In this document: piece by piece, positions 35,510-44,446 of the stretch
Layout: every line of letters starts with the position of its first letter
Position numbering within the stretch: the stretch's first letter is position 1
Source of the DNA: Companilactobacillus halodurans
Lineage (GTDB): Bacteria; Bacillota; Bacilli; Lactobacillales; Lactobacillaceae
Direction of reading: 5' to 3'
Assembly (NCBI RefSeq): GCF_009600985.1
Contig: NZ_VDFP01000005.1
Coordinates: 1 to 64,000 of the forward strand
DNA: 64,000 nucleotides
Made by a program: the position numbers and the translations under genes
The notes under the pieces: generated by a model
Told to the model about the DNA's origin: nothing
The model's database searches: none
The model's input: only the letters and a program-made list of their open reading frames with translations

Positions 35510-36787
35510 ATGGATAACTTTGTTAATTTTTTAAACGTCAAAATACTTCCCGTTGCCAATAAAATGGGAGCGCAACGGCATATGATGGCGATTCGGAAAG
35601 GAATTATTTCAACGCTGCCACTGACGATCGTGGGTTCTTTTTTTACGATTATCAATAATATTCCTAACAAAACGGTTGCCGGCTGGCTACTGCCTTACAA
35701 GGAAATTTTGGATATTCCATTCCGCTACACTGTCGGAATTTTAGCTTTATATGCGACCTTTGGAATTGCCTCGTCACTGGCCGATAGTTATAAATTAGAT
35801 AAATTAACTAATGGTATTTTAGCTGTCTTAGCATTTATGATTTCTGCTGCAACGCCAATTAACGTTGAAAAAAACGTTAAAGGAGTTCTTGAGGCTGGTC
35901 GTTATATCAATATTGCCAATTTAAGTGCCTCGTCATTATTTGCTTCAATTGTTACAGGCCTTTTGACAGTTGAGATTTATCGTTTCTTTAAAGAAAGAAA
36001 TATCACTATCAAGATGCCGGATGGAGTACCACCAGAAGTTTCCAATTCGTTCGTGGCTTTGATTCCAGCTGCCTTTATCTTGTTGTTCTTCTGGTTTATC
36101 CGTTACGTCTTGAACTTCAATCTAACTAACTTCTTGAGTATGATTTTAATGCCACTAAAAGGAGTTTTAGTTGGAAACAGTCTCTTCGGTGGTCTGTTAA
36201 CTATCTTCTTGATTACTGGATTTTGGACTTTAGGTATTCACGGTGCTGCCATTATGGCACCAATTACCAGACCATTTTGGGAAATGTCGATTGCCCAAAA
36301 TATGAGTGAATTCGCATCAGGTACTAGCGCTAACCACCTTTCAACAATCTTTACAGAACAGTTCTTACAGTGGTTCCTCTGGATTGGTGGTGCCGGTGGT
36401 ACGTTAGCCTTGGTTGTCTTGTTCCTCTTCTCAAAGTCGGCTTACTTAAAGGATCTTGGTAAATTAGCAATCCTACCAGGACTCTTCAACATCAACGAGC
36501 CAGTCATCTTCGGTGCACCAATCGTGATGAACCCAATTTTGAGCATTCCGTTCATCGTCGCACCATTAGTGACCGGAACCTTGTCCTATGTCATGACAGT
36601 TACCGGAGTCGTACCGATGATGATGGCGCGGTTGCCATTCACAATGCCTAGTCCACTAGCCGCATACCTCAGCACGAACTGGAGCATCCCCGCAATGATT
36701 CTAGTCTTCGTCAACTTCATCATCGATTTGGCAATCTACTATCCATTCTTCAAAGTCTTCGAAAAACAACAACTAGAAAAAGAATAA
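35510..36787 (+). CDS. PTS EIIC permease, lactose/cellobiose family, without local EIIA/EIIB
   Basis: A 425-residue permease with about ten membrane helices. The substrate-site motif GLFNINEPVIFGAPIVMNP is typical of cellobiose/lactose-type EIIC proteins (COG1455), and the N-terminus AQRHMMAIRKGI fits too. These permeases import and 6-phosphorylate beta-linked disaccharides or conjugates. No EIIA or EIIB is encoded in the operon, so phosphate must come from components elsewhere in the genome. AGGAGGG precedes the ATG. First structural gene after the operator. Confidence 0.88.
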   Translation: MDNFVNFLNVKILPVANKMGAQRHMMAIRKGIISTLPLTIVGSFFTIINNIPNKTVAGWLLPYKEILDIPFRYTVGILALYATFGIASSLADSYKLDKLTNGILAVLAFMISAATPINVEKNVKGVLEAGRYINIANLSASSLFASIVTGLLTVEIYRFFKERNITIKMPDGVPPEVSNSFVALIPAAFILLFFWFIRYVLNFNLTNFLSMILMPLKGVLVGNSLFGGLLTIFLITGFWTLGIHGAAIMAPITRPFWEMSIAQNMSEFASGTSANHLSTIFTEQFLQWFLWIGGAGGTLALVVLFLFSKSAYLKDLGKLAILPGLFNINEPVIFGAPIVMNPILSIPFIVAPLVTGTLSYVMTVTGVVPMMMARLPFTMPSPLAAYLSTNWSIPAMILVFVNFIIDLAIYYPFFKVFEKQQLEKE

Positions 36788-36799
36788 TGAGGTGAGACG

Positions 36800-37063
36800 A
36801 TGATTTTTCTATTACTTGCAATTTATTTTCTAATCTGCGAAGTCCTCGTTCAAAAAGGCCTCGTACCGAAGTTTTTGAAAAAATTAGCCGCCGGAAAACT
36901 GATTTTATTCTCATCACTCATCATATTAGGCTTTGCGACAATTAGTTTCTTCTTACGCTTCGCTGTTATTTTCGTAATTTTAAGCACAATCTATCTGTCA
37001 ATCGTAATTTCAGATTACTACATGAAGGAATTCCAGAAATGGGAAAGAGGTAAAAGAATATGA
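36800..37063 (+). CDS. Small membrane protein of the amino-sugar-acid operon
   Basis: Eighty-seven residues with three hydrophobic segments (1-20, 31-49, 52-72) and a charged C-terminal tail (EFQKWERGKRI). I do not recognise a family. GAGGTGAG precedes the ATG by six bases. The stop overlaps the next start (ATGA), tying it firmly into the operon. Its position directly after EIIC suggests an accessory of the permease, which is inference only. Confidence 0.7.
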   Translation: MIFLLLAIYFLICEVLVQKGLVPKFLKKLAAGKLILFSSLIILGFATISFFLRFAVIFVILSTIYLSIVISDYYMKEFQKWERGKRI

Positions 37064-38148
37064 CCAAGAGGACTTTAGGTATTTCACTTTATCCCGACCA
37101 CAGCGATTTAAATGAAGACAAAAAATATTTAGTGCTGGCCAATCGCTACGGTTTTACCCGTATTTTTATGAGTATGTTGGAAGTTTCTGAAGGCAAAGAA
37201 AAAGTTGCCAAAAAATTTAGCGAATTGATTAAATTTGCTAAAGATCTCGGCTTTTCAACGACCTTGGATATTGCACCTAACATCTTCAACCAATTAGGAA
37301 TCTCATATGATGATTTAGATTTCTTCTCGGAATTAGGTGCCGATGCTATCAGATTGGATCAAGGATTCGATGGACAAAAAGAAGCTTTGATTTCTTACAA
37401 TCCGCAACACCTCAATATTGAATTGAACATGAGTAATGACGTTGCCTATTTGGACAATATTTTGAGCTACGCCGCTAACAAACCTTTCATTTATGGTTGC
37501 CATAATTTTTATCCTCAACGAGGGACTGGTTTGCCACTTGATTTCTTTATCAGTTCATCGACACGCTTTAAAAAACATGGGATTGAAACAGCAGCCTTTA
37601 TCACTTCGCAAACTGGGACGATTGGACCTTGGGACATCAATGATGGCTTGCCAACCTTAGAGATGCACCGGGATTTACCAGTTGAGATTCAAGCTAAGCA
37701 TCTTTTCAGCACCGGTCTGATCGATTGCGTAATTATCGGCAACGCTTATGCTTCAGAAGCTGAACTCAGAAAATTGGGTGAACTCGACCGCTACCAATTA
37801 GTTTTCAAAGTTGATTTAGCTGATGACATCACGCAAGTTGAACGAGAAATCTTACTCGATAATCAACATGTTAGACGTGGCGACATCACTGACTTAGTCA
37901 TCAGATCGACGGAAGTTCGTAAGAAGTATAAGGATAGCAACAATTCAGTTAGTTTGGGTACCCATGATTTCAAGCGTGGCGACATCGTCATTGGTAATAA
38001 TAATTTTGGTAAGTATAAGAATGAGTTACAGGTCGTTTTGGAAGATCACACCGACCCTCGAAAGAACAAAGTTGCTTCGATTGCACCTGAGGAATTATTC
38101 TTGCTCGACTACCTTGGTCCTTGGGCAAAATTCCGCTTTAGGAGGTGA
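37060..38148 (+). CDS. mupG: DUF871/MupG-like 6-phospho-glycosidase
   Basis: A 362-residue DUF871 protein: an N-terminal TIM-barrel (LGISLYPDHSDLNEDKKYL, then MSMLEVSEGKEKV and the HNFYPQRGTGL motif) and a C-terminal cyclophilin-like domain (from about 250, GDITDLVIRST). The characterised member MupG of Staphylococcus cleaves MurNAc-6-phosphate-GlcNAc. Here it probably hydrolyses the 6-phosphorylated conjugate brought in by the EIIC. No MurQ etherase is present in the operon, so the natural substrate may not be muropeptide sugar. It shares ATGA overlap with the previous gene. Confidence 0.82.
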   Translation: MTKRTLGISLYPDHSDLNEDKKYLVLANRYGFTRIFMSMLEVSEGKEKVAKKFSELIKFAKDLGFSTTLDIAPNIFNQLGISYDDLDFFSELGADAIRLDQGFDGQKEALISYNPQHLNIELNMSNDVAYLDNILSYAANKPFIYGCHNFYPQRGTGLPLDFFISSSTRFKKHGIETAAFITSQTGTIGPWDINDGLPTLEMHRDLPVEIQAKHLFSTGLIDCVIIGNAYASEAELRKLGELDRYQLVFKVDLADDITQVEREILLDNQHVRRGDITDLVIRSTEVRKKYKDSNNSVSLGTHDFKRGDIVIGNNNFGKYKNELQVVLEDHTDPRKNKVASIAPEELFLLDYLGPWAKFRFRR

Positions 38149-38152
38149 TCTT

Positions 38153-39280
38153 TTGGGAAGTTTATATATTCGAAATGGTAAGAATATTGATGGACAGCCA
38201 CTTGAAGTCCTTTTGGAAGATGGCAAAATCAAAGAAATTGCTTCCCAATTGCGAAATGTCGATGCAGACTTAGAAATCAACCTGCACAACAAATCTTATA
38301 TCAGTCCGGGTTGGATTGATGACCATGTTCACTGTTATGAAAAATTGTCGCTTTATTATGACGACCCTGATAAGGTAGGCTATCAAACGGGCGTCACGAC
38401 ATTAATCGATGCAGGTTCGACTGGATCAGACAATGTAGGTGACTTTTATCGACTTGCACGCAAGAAAAAAACGAATGTTTATGCCATGCTCAATATTGCT
38501 AAAACCGGAATTTTGGCACAAAACGAATTAGGCGATTTGAACAAGATTCAACTGGAACCTTTTGCAGGAGCTGTTTTTAAATATCCGGACTTCATCATTG
38601 GGATGAAAGCACGTATCAGTAAGTCGGTCGTGGTGGATAACGGAATCAAGCCGATGATTTTGGCAAAGCAAATTCAAGCTAAACTGCCAAAACTGCCCTT
38701 GATGGTTCATGTTGGATCCAATCCACCTGAACTTGAAGGGATTTTGGATTTACTAGAAAAAGGCGATATTTTAACGCACTGCTTTAATGGTAAGAAAAAT
38801 GGCATTTTGAATGCTGATGGCAAGATTAAAGAATTCGTCTTTAAGGCAGTTGAAAAAGGCATCATCTTCGATATTGGCCATGGCACTGATAGCTTCAATT
38901 TCCACACAGCTGAAGTTGCTAAAGAAAATCACCTTTATCCCCAAAGCCTCAGTACTGATATCTACCATAAAAATCGTGAAGAAGGTCCAGTTTATAACAT
39001 GGCCACTTGTATCGAAAAGATGCTCTATCTAGGTTTTAGTTTGACCGAAATTATACCAATGATAACAAGCGTACCGGCTACGAATTTTGGCTTGAAAACT
39101 AAAGGTCGCTTGATTGAAGGACTTGATGCGGACGTAACGATTTTCAATGTTGAAGATGGCAAAAAAAAGTTGACCGATTCCGATGGTTATACAAAAGAGA
39201 CCGATACAATAATTCGACCATTGTATAGCATTATTGGCGGCAAAATTTATTCGTTAGGAGAAAAGCATGGATCTTTATGA
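38153..39280 (+). CDS. Amidohydrolase/deacetylase family metallohydrolase
   Basis: A 375-residue amidohydrolase-superfamily protein of the EF_0837/AHA_3915-like group. Metal-binding HxH appears in DDHVHCY, the lysine likely to be carbamylated in IIGMKARIS, further ligands in MVHVGS and LTHCFNG, and the catalytic aspartate in STDIYH. The start is TTG at 38153, placed by a perfect AGGAGGTGATC ribosome site overlapping the previous stop. It probably removes an acyl group from an N-acylated amino-sugar acid, which would feed the next enzyme. Activity is inferred from context. Confidence 0.8.
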   Translation: MGSLYIRNGKNIDGQPLEVLLEDGKIKEIASQLRNVDADLEINLHNKSYISPGWIDDHVHCYEKLSLYYDDPDKVGYQTGVTTLIDAGSTGSDNVGDFYRLARKKKTNVYAMLNIAKTGILAQNELGDLNKIQLEPFAGAVFKYPDFIIGMKARISKSVVVDNGIKPMILAKQIQAKLPKLPLMVHVGSNPPELEGILDLLEKGDILTHCFNGKKNGILNADGKIKEFVFKAVEKGIIFDIGHGTDSFNFHTAEVAKENHLYPQSLSTDIYHKNREEGPVYNMATCIEKMLYLGFSLTEIIPMITSVPATNFGLKTKGRLIEGLDADVTIFNVEDGKKKLTDSDGYTKETDTIIRPLYSIIGGKIYSLGEKHGSL

Positions 39281-40364
39281 AAAGTACAATTTAAAACACG
39301 TCATCAATGCTGACGGCAAGATGACGATTCTCGGTGTTTCCAAAGTGCCTGATGAAGTAGTAGCAGCTCAAAAATTGGGCGACCAAAACTTCTTTGAAAT
39401 GTCAGATCTCTTGATACAAACGGGTAAATATTTAGCCGATTTAGTCGGCAGCGAAGACGCCTTAGTCGTCAATTCTGCTTCAGCAGGAATCGCACAAACA
39501 ATTGCTGGAATCATTGGACAAGGCAGCGAGTATCATCTCTACCATCCGTACACCAGTCGCATTACCAAACGAGAAGTGATTTTACCAATGGGTCACGATG
39601 TCGATTACGGAGCACCGGTTGACGTGATGTTGCAACTAGCCGGAGCCAAAATGGTTCCCGCCGGCTACGCCAATATGTGTAAACCAGAACATTTGGAGAT
39701 GCAAATCACTGACCAAACGGCTGCCATCCTTTATATCAAGAGCCACCATACGGTTCAAAAGAGTATGCTCTCGATACCACAAGCAATTGAAGTCGCACAT
39801 AGTCACGACCTACCTTTAGTTTTAGATGCAGCTGCTGAAGAAGATTTAACAAAGTATCTGAAAATCGGGGCTGATGTCGTAATTTATAGTGGTGCTAAAG
39901 CTTTAGAGGGACCAGCTTCAGGGGTGATTTTTGGCAAGAGCAACTATATCAAGTGGGCTCGACTGCAAGGTCATGGTATGGGTCGAGCTATGAAAATTGG
40001 TAAGGAAAATATTATCGGATTAACAGCCGCTATCACGAAGTACCTGCAAGATGGACCAGAAACTGGCGACTCGATGATTGAGCGACTCGAACCATTTGTT
40101 GCTGAATTAAAGAAGATTCCTGACTTTGAAGTCAAGGTGATTCAAGATGCCGCTGGCCGTCAAATCTATCGAGCAGAGGTGAAGCCTGTTGGCAAGTTAT
40201 CCGCTGAGCAAATTTGTGACCAATTACGAAATGGCAAAACTGCCATTTATGCCCGTGAATATCGCGTCAACCAAGGATTCATCGAATTCGATATTAGAGC
40301 GGTCGACCAAAGCGAAATGGACCAAATCGTTGCAAGATTAAAAGAAATCGTTGGAGGAAATTAA
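39267..40364 (+). CDS. dgaE: DgaE-like PLP-dependent ammonia lyase
   Basis: A 365-residue SelA-like fold-type I PLP enzyme matching the DgaE family, which converts D-glucosaminate-6-phosphate to 2-keto-3-deoxygluconate-6-phosphate plus ammonia. The PLP lysine is in VIYSGAKALEGPASG, with VLDAAAEED upstream holding the cofactor aspartate. It overlaps the amidohydrolase end by 14 bases. Whether the substrate here is phosphorylated is open, because a KDG-type kinase is also encoded downstream. Confidence 0.83.
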   Translation: MDLYEKYNLKHVINADGKMTILGVSKVPDEVVAAQKLGDQNFFEMSDLLIQTGKYLADLVGSEDALVVNSASAGIAQTIAGIIGQGSEYHLYHPYTSRITKREVILPMGHDVDYGAPVDVMLQLAGAKMVPAGYANMCKPEHLEMQITDQTAAILYIKSHHTVQKSMLSIPQAIEVAHSHDLPLVLDAAAEEDLTKYLKIGADVVIYSGAKALEGPASGVIFGKSNYIKWARLQGHGMGRAMKIGKENIIGLTAAITKYLQDGPETGDSMIERLEPFVAELKKIPDFEVKVIQDAAGRQIYRAEVKPVGKLSAEQICDQLRNGKTAIYAREYRVNQGFIEFDIRAVDQSEMDQIVARLKEIVGGN

Positions 40365-40365
40365 G

Positions 40366-41100
40366 ATGAGTTTACGACCAAATTATTTAGAGAACGGAAT
40401 TTGTTTGAATGTCTTGGCTAATTCAGTGCAAAATGCCAAGGACTGTTACGAGGCTGCACAAGGTCATGTCGTTTTGGGAGTTTTGACGAAGAATTATCCT
40501 AGTGACGAAGCGGCCATTGAGGATATGAAGAAGTATCAAGCTGAAATCGACAATGCTGTATCTGTTGGACTCGGGGCAGGCGACCCTAAGCAAAGTGGTA
40601 TGGTTACTCGAGTAGCTAAAGCTATTCAACCACAACACGTCAATCAAGTGTTTACTGGAGTTGGAGCTAGTCGAGAAGCTTTAGGACAGAATGAAACTAT
40701 CATCAATGGTCTAGTTTCACCTACTGGAGAAGTTGGTCTTGTCAATTTAGCCACTGGTCCACTCAGCAGCCAAGAAGAACCAACCAAAGTTCCAATTGAG
40801 ACAGTTATCGCCTTATTAAAAGATATGGGCGGATCTTCCATCAAGTTCTTTCCTATGAAAGGTTTAACTCATGAAGAAGAATTCAAAGCGGTAGTTAAAG
40901 CTTGTGCTGAAAATGATTTTGACTTGGAGCCAACCGGTGGAATTGATTTAGAGAACTTTGAAGAAATTGTTCAAATCGCCGTCGATGCTGGTGTTAAAAG
41001 GATTATCCCTCACGTTTATAGCTCAATTATCGACAAAGCAACTGGAGATACTAAACCTGAAGACGTTGCTAAACTCTACGAAATTATCAAGAAATTTTAA
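40366..41100 (+). CDS. dagF: DagF-like 2-dehydro-3-deoxy-phosphogluconate aldolase
   Basis: A 244-residue TIM-barrel aldolase of the DagF/KDGP aldolase family that splits KDPG into pyruvate and glyceraldehyde-3-phosphate. Motifs: FTGVGASREALG, SSIKFFPMKGL with the Schiff-base lysine, and LEPTGGIDLENF. It is a different family from classical Eda. GGAGG lies upstream, starting one base after the dgaE stop. Its presence directly after dgaE mirrors the D-glucosaminate operon order in enterobacteria. Confidence 0.86.
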   Translation: MSLRPNYLENGICLNVLANSVQNAKDCYEAAQGHVVLGVLTKNYPSDEAAIEDMKKYQAEIDNAVSVGLGAGDPKQSGMVTRVAKAIQPQHVNQVFTGVGASREALGQNETIINGLVSPTGEVGLVNLATGPLSSQEEPTKVPIETVIALLKDMGGSSIKFFPMKGLTHEEEFKAVVKACAENDFDLEPTGGIDLENFEEIVQIAVDAGVKRIIPHVYSSIIDKATGDTKPEDVAKLYEIIKKF

Positions 41101-41111
41101 GAGGTTCAAGG

Positions 41112-42104
41112 ATGAATATTTTAGCTTTTGGTGAAGTATTGCTTCGTTTTACAGTTGCCGATAAAATGCTGCTTGAACAAACCGATGACCTCCACTTATC
41201 GACAGTCGGAACTGGCGTCAATTTATTGAGTAGCTTAGCTCACTTTGGTTATGACACTTCGATTTTGACAGTATTACCAAATAATCCCATCGGGAAAAAA
41301 GCCAGTGCGGATATTAGAAAATTAGGTATCTCCGATAAAAAAGTTATTTATCAAGGCAACAGCATCAGTAGCTTCTTCGTCGAATTAGGCCAGGGAGCAA
41401 GACCACAAAGGGTGACCTATCAAGATCGTTTAGCTAGTTCCTTTAGTCAGATGAAAGCTTCAGATTATGACTTTGAAAAAGCTCTTTCGGGAGTAGATAT
41501 CGTCCATATTTGTGGAATCTCGTTGAGTTTAACGGATCAAACCAGAGAAGCAGCTTTTAAATTAGCTGAAATGGCGCACGAACGTGGCAAAGCCGTCTGT
41601 TTTGATTTCAATTATCGCAATCAATTGAATAAGGGCAATACCCATTTAATGATGAAGAAACGCTATCAAAAAATTCTACCATTTATCGATATAATTTTTG
41701 GAAGTAAAAGAGATTTAACCGATTTATTGGATTATCAAGAAAAAGACGAAACTAAGTTATATCGTAAATTCTGCCAAGATTATCAAATCAACTTTTTTGC
41801 CGGCAGCAACCGCAGTTTTGTCGAAGGCAAGAAGTATTTTGCCGGTTTCTTGTTCCACGATAATAAAATCTACCATTCAGCTGCTAAAGAATTGAATATC
41901 CTCGATCGAATCGGAAGCGGAGATGCCTTTGCCAGTGGAATCCTAACCGGATTGATTGAAAAGTGGGATTTTGACGATACCTTGGAATTTGCGATTGCTA
42001 ATTCCGTTTTAGCACAAGCTTCAATGAATGATTCACCTATCTTTAGTCGGGAGGATGTTTTTAATTACATCGATTATGAAGGTAAGAATGATTTAATCAG
42101 ATAA
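41112..42104 (+). CDS. kdgK: PfkB-family sugar kinase, probably KDG kinase
   Basis: A 330-residue ribokinase-fold kinase. The catalytic aspartate lies in DRIGSGDAFASG and the substrate-side N-terminus reads ILAFGEVLLRFTV. Its similarity pattern fits 2-keto-3-deoxygluconate kinases. In this operon it would phosphorylate KDG formed from unphosphorylated glucosaminate, feeding the aldolase. This implies that at least part of the flux enters without 6-phosphate. Last gene before the terminator. Confidence 0.82.
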   Translation: MNILAFGEVLLRFTVADKMLLEQTDDLHLSTVGTGVNLLSSLAHFGYDTSILTVLPNNPIGKKASADIRKLGISDKKVIYQGNSISSFFVELGQGARPQRVTYQDRLASSFSQMKASDYDFEKALSGVDIVHICGISLSLTDQTREAAFKLAEMAHERGKAVCFDFNYRNQLNKGNTHLMMKKRYQKILPFIDIIFGSKRDLTDLLDYQEKDETKLYRKFCQDYQINFFAGSNRSFVEGKKYFAGFLFHDNKIYHSAAKELNILDRIGSGDAFASGILTGLIEKWDFDDTLEFAIANSVLAQASMNDSPIFSREDVFNYIDYEGKNDLIR

Positions 42105-42113
42105 AATTTATAG

Positions 42114-42157
42114 CAGGTCCCATAATCTTAATCAATGGTTATGGGACTTTTTTGTAA
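42114..42157 (+). terminator. Terminator of the amino-sugar-acid operon
   Basis: GGTCCCATAATC and GGTTATGGGACT pair around a nine-base loop, followed by six T residues. Confidence 0.88.
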
Positions 42158-42164
42158 AAAAAAA

Positions 42165-42206
42165 CTCTTCAAATGATAAGTATATATACACTTATCATTT
42201 GAAGAG
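42165..42206 (-). terminator. Terminator of the beta-glucoside-type PTS operon
   Basis: A perfect 17-bp stem with arm CTCTTCAAATGATAAGT, followed on the minus strand by ten T residues. Confidence 0.92.
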
Positions 42207-42211
42207 AGGAA

Positions 42212-42970
42212 TTATTTAATATCTGAGTATTTGATTAATGATATATCATTTTGATCTATCCATTTTCTTGTTTGAGGATTTGTCAGCATAGCGACTTCTT
42301 GAGTACGAGGAATAGTTAAACTTGAATGTGTAAGAATATCATTATCTAGATAACCTGGATGACAGACCATCATAGAATATCCATCTTCATGTTCTGCCAA
42401 GGCAGCACGTCTTAACGTATCGTAAGGGTCGTAATTATCATTCATACTATCCATATAACTATATAGCCTGATATTTTTGAAGGGGACTGAATCAGAATCA
42501 GGGCCAAGGGCAAAATCTAAGAAATTAAGATTATGACGTTTAGCGACTATTTTTAATCCCTTAATGAAATTATCACTAACAACCGCATGGCCTTCAAAAT
42601 AATCTGGATCGCGACCAACTAATTGAACAAATTTTTGATATTGGGCTTCTATTTCCATAACTACTTCATCTAAATTTACAAAATCTTTATTCACGGATCT
42701 ATAAACCTTTGAATGAACGAAAGTTCCATCAAAATTTGTGATGCTTGGAATCAATTTAGGGTCACTTAATGGTTTACCAGTACAGATGACTGTATGTAGT
42801 CCTAGACAAACATCTGTGTCTTTTAATAGATTTAAGCCGTTTTCTGTTTCAGGCATGTTTACCATAACACCAACGTTATTTATTAAACCGTTGTGAACAG
42901 ATTCAGAAATACCGAGATTGATAGCTTTTGAATATCCCAAATCATCAGCACGTAATATCATTTTTTTCAT
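42212..42970 (-). CDS. chbG: ChbG/YdjC-type carbohydrate deacetylase
   Basis: A 252-residue YdjC-family deacetylase. Metal-site motifs ILRADDLGYS (N-terminus), VCLGLHTV, FEGHAVVSD and MVCHPGYLD are in order. The characterised ChbG removes an acetyl group from chitobiose-6-phosphate or chitotriose so that the glycosidase can act. It is the last gene of the EIIA-bglG-EIIBC-chbG operon, six bases after the EIIBC stop. The transported sugar is therefore probably acetylated. No dedicated glycosidase lies in this operon. Confidence 0.87.
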   Translation of the reverse strand: MKKMILRADDLGYSKAINLGISESVHNGLINNVGVMVNMPETENGLNLLKDTDVCLGLHTVICTGKPLSDPKLIPSITNFDGTFVHSKVYRSVNKDFVNLDEVVMEIEAQYQKFVQLVGRDPDYFEGHAVVSDNFIKGLKIVAKRHNLNFLDFALGPDSDSVPFKNIRLYSYMDSMNDNYDPYDTLRRAALAEHEDGYSMMVCHPGYLDNDILTHSSLTIPRTQEVAMLTNPQTRKWIDQNDISLIKYSDIK

Positions 42971-42976
42971 ATTTAA

Positions 42977-44440
42977 TTATGCCTCGACTAATTTTAGATT
43001 TTTACTTGATTCTTTACTGTTTCCAGTTTTAGGTTCAACACCAATTATATAAGTTGCAATTGCAGCAACCACAATAGTAATTCCAGCGGAAATAATTGCA
43101 TTTATGAAGTTGGCGGTTGTTCCACCAATACATGCACTTAAGCCGAGAAAATTAGCAACAGGTACAAGAGAATAAGCATCTAGGTGAACGATACCAGCAT
43201 ATAATCCACCTGCAAATCCACCAAGCATCATTCCGATAAATGGACGCTTGTATCTAATAGCTAAACCATAAAGAGCTGGTTCGGTAACACCACCAATAAA
43301 GCATGCAACAAAATATCCCCAAGCGAGAACTTTTTCATCTCTGTTGTGTAGAGCCAAAGCAGTGCCAATACACATACCAGCAACTGACATACTTGCGACT
43401 AATCCACCGATACTAATAAAGTTTTCATGACCAGCTGTCGCAAAAATCATCATCATAGTTGAAATTAAAATCAAGTGCATTCCAGTCATTACTAATAGTT
43501 CCCAAAGGGCACCAATAATTGCAATACCTAGGATACTCCAGATACCGCCTGATTTACTGAATGCTAGAATACCATCTGAAACGTATTGTCCTAAGAAAGC
43601 ACCAGCAGGTCCAACAACAGTTAATGTGATAGGAAGCATTACTAATAGTGTGACTGTTGGAGTTAAAACGACTGATAAGGAATCTGGTACAATTTTTTTG
43701 ACTAGTGGTTCAATATAAGACATAACCCAAACTGCAAGAATTATTGGAATTACAGTACTACTGTAACTGACCAATTTCATAGGAATACCATAAACACTGA
43801 AGGCCTTTCCAGCTTTTACAATGCTAGTTAGATTAGGATCCAGTAAAATAGCACCTAAAAGCATTGAAATCATGGGACTTGTATGAAATTGTTTTGAAGC
43901 TGTATATCCCAAGAAAATTGGGAAGAAATAAAATCCTGCATCTCCGACTAATGTAAATAGCTTATAAGTATCACTACTTGTAGAAAGCCAATTTAACATT
44001 GTTGGTCCAAAAATTGCTACAAACATTTTGAACATGGAAGCTCCAACAAGTATTGGAATCAAAGGAGTTAAACTTCCAGCTAACTTGTTTAAAATAGCTG
44101 ACCCAAGTTTTTTCCATGAGAATGGTTCTTTTTTGGTCAAATCTTTATCCAGATTTTCATCAATGGGAGCATTTTTTGTTAATCCACTAATGGCAATCAA
44201 TGCATCATAAACTATGGGTACAGTTTGACCAATAACAATTTGATATTGACCACCAGAACGATTGACTCCCAAGACTCCATTAATGCTTTTAATATTATCA
44301 TCATTGGGAATACTTTCATCTTTTAGATTAAAGCGCAATCTAGTCATACAGTGTGTTACTGATGAAATATTGGCTTTTCCACCAATTTCATCTAGTATTT
44401 TATTAGCTAAATTTTTATATTTTTCGTCTTTTTTTGACAT
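42977..44440 (-). CDS. PTS EIIBC, beta-glucoside/sucrose type
   Basis: A 487-residue fused EIIB-EIIC. The phosphocysteine is C31 in VTHCMTRLRF, and the EIIC part from about residue 105 has ten helices with GGVTEPALYGLAIRYKRPF. Unlike most beta-glucoside enzymes it lacks a fused EIIA, which is encoded by the first gene of the operon. An AAAGGA ribosome site precedes the ATG. With ChbG next, it probably imports an acetylated disaccharide. Confidence 0.88.
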   Translation of the reverse strand: MSKKDEKYKNLANKILDEIGGKANISSVTHCMTRLRFNLKDESIPNDDNIKSINGVLGVNRSGGQYQIVIGQTVPIVYDALIAISGLTKNAPIDENLDKDLTKKEPFSWKKLGSAILNKLAGSLTPLIPILVGASMFKMFVAIFGPTMLNWLSTSSDTYKLFTLVGDAGFYFFPIFLGYTASKQFHTSPMISMLLGAILLDPNLTSIVKAGKAFSVYGIPMKLVSYSSTVIPIILAVWVMSYIEPLVKKIVPDSLSVVLTPTVTLLVMLPITLTVVGPAGAFLGQYVSDGILAFSKSGGIWSILGIAIIGALWELLVMTGMHLILISTMMMIFATAGHENFISIGGLVASMSVAGMCIGTALALHNRDEKVLAWGYFVACFIGGVTEPALYGLAIRYKRPFIGMMLGGFAGGLYAGIVHLDAYSLVPVANFLGLSACIGGTTANFINAIISAGITIVVAAIATYIIGVEPKTGNSKESSKNLKLVEA

Positions 44441-44446
44441 ACTATT

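Noticed and set aside
37964-38152. Upstream extension of the amidohydrolase frame
   Set aside because: It overlaps the DUF871 gene out of frame. The TTG at 38153 with a perfect AGGAGGTGATC site is the evident start.
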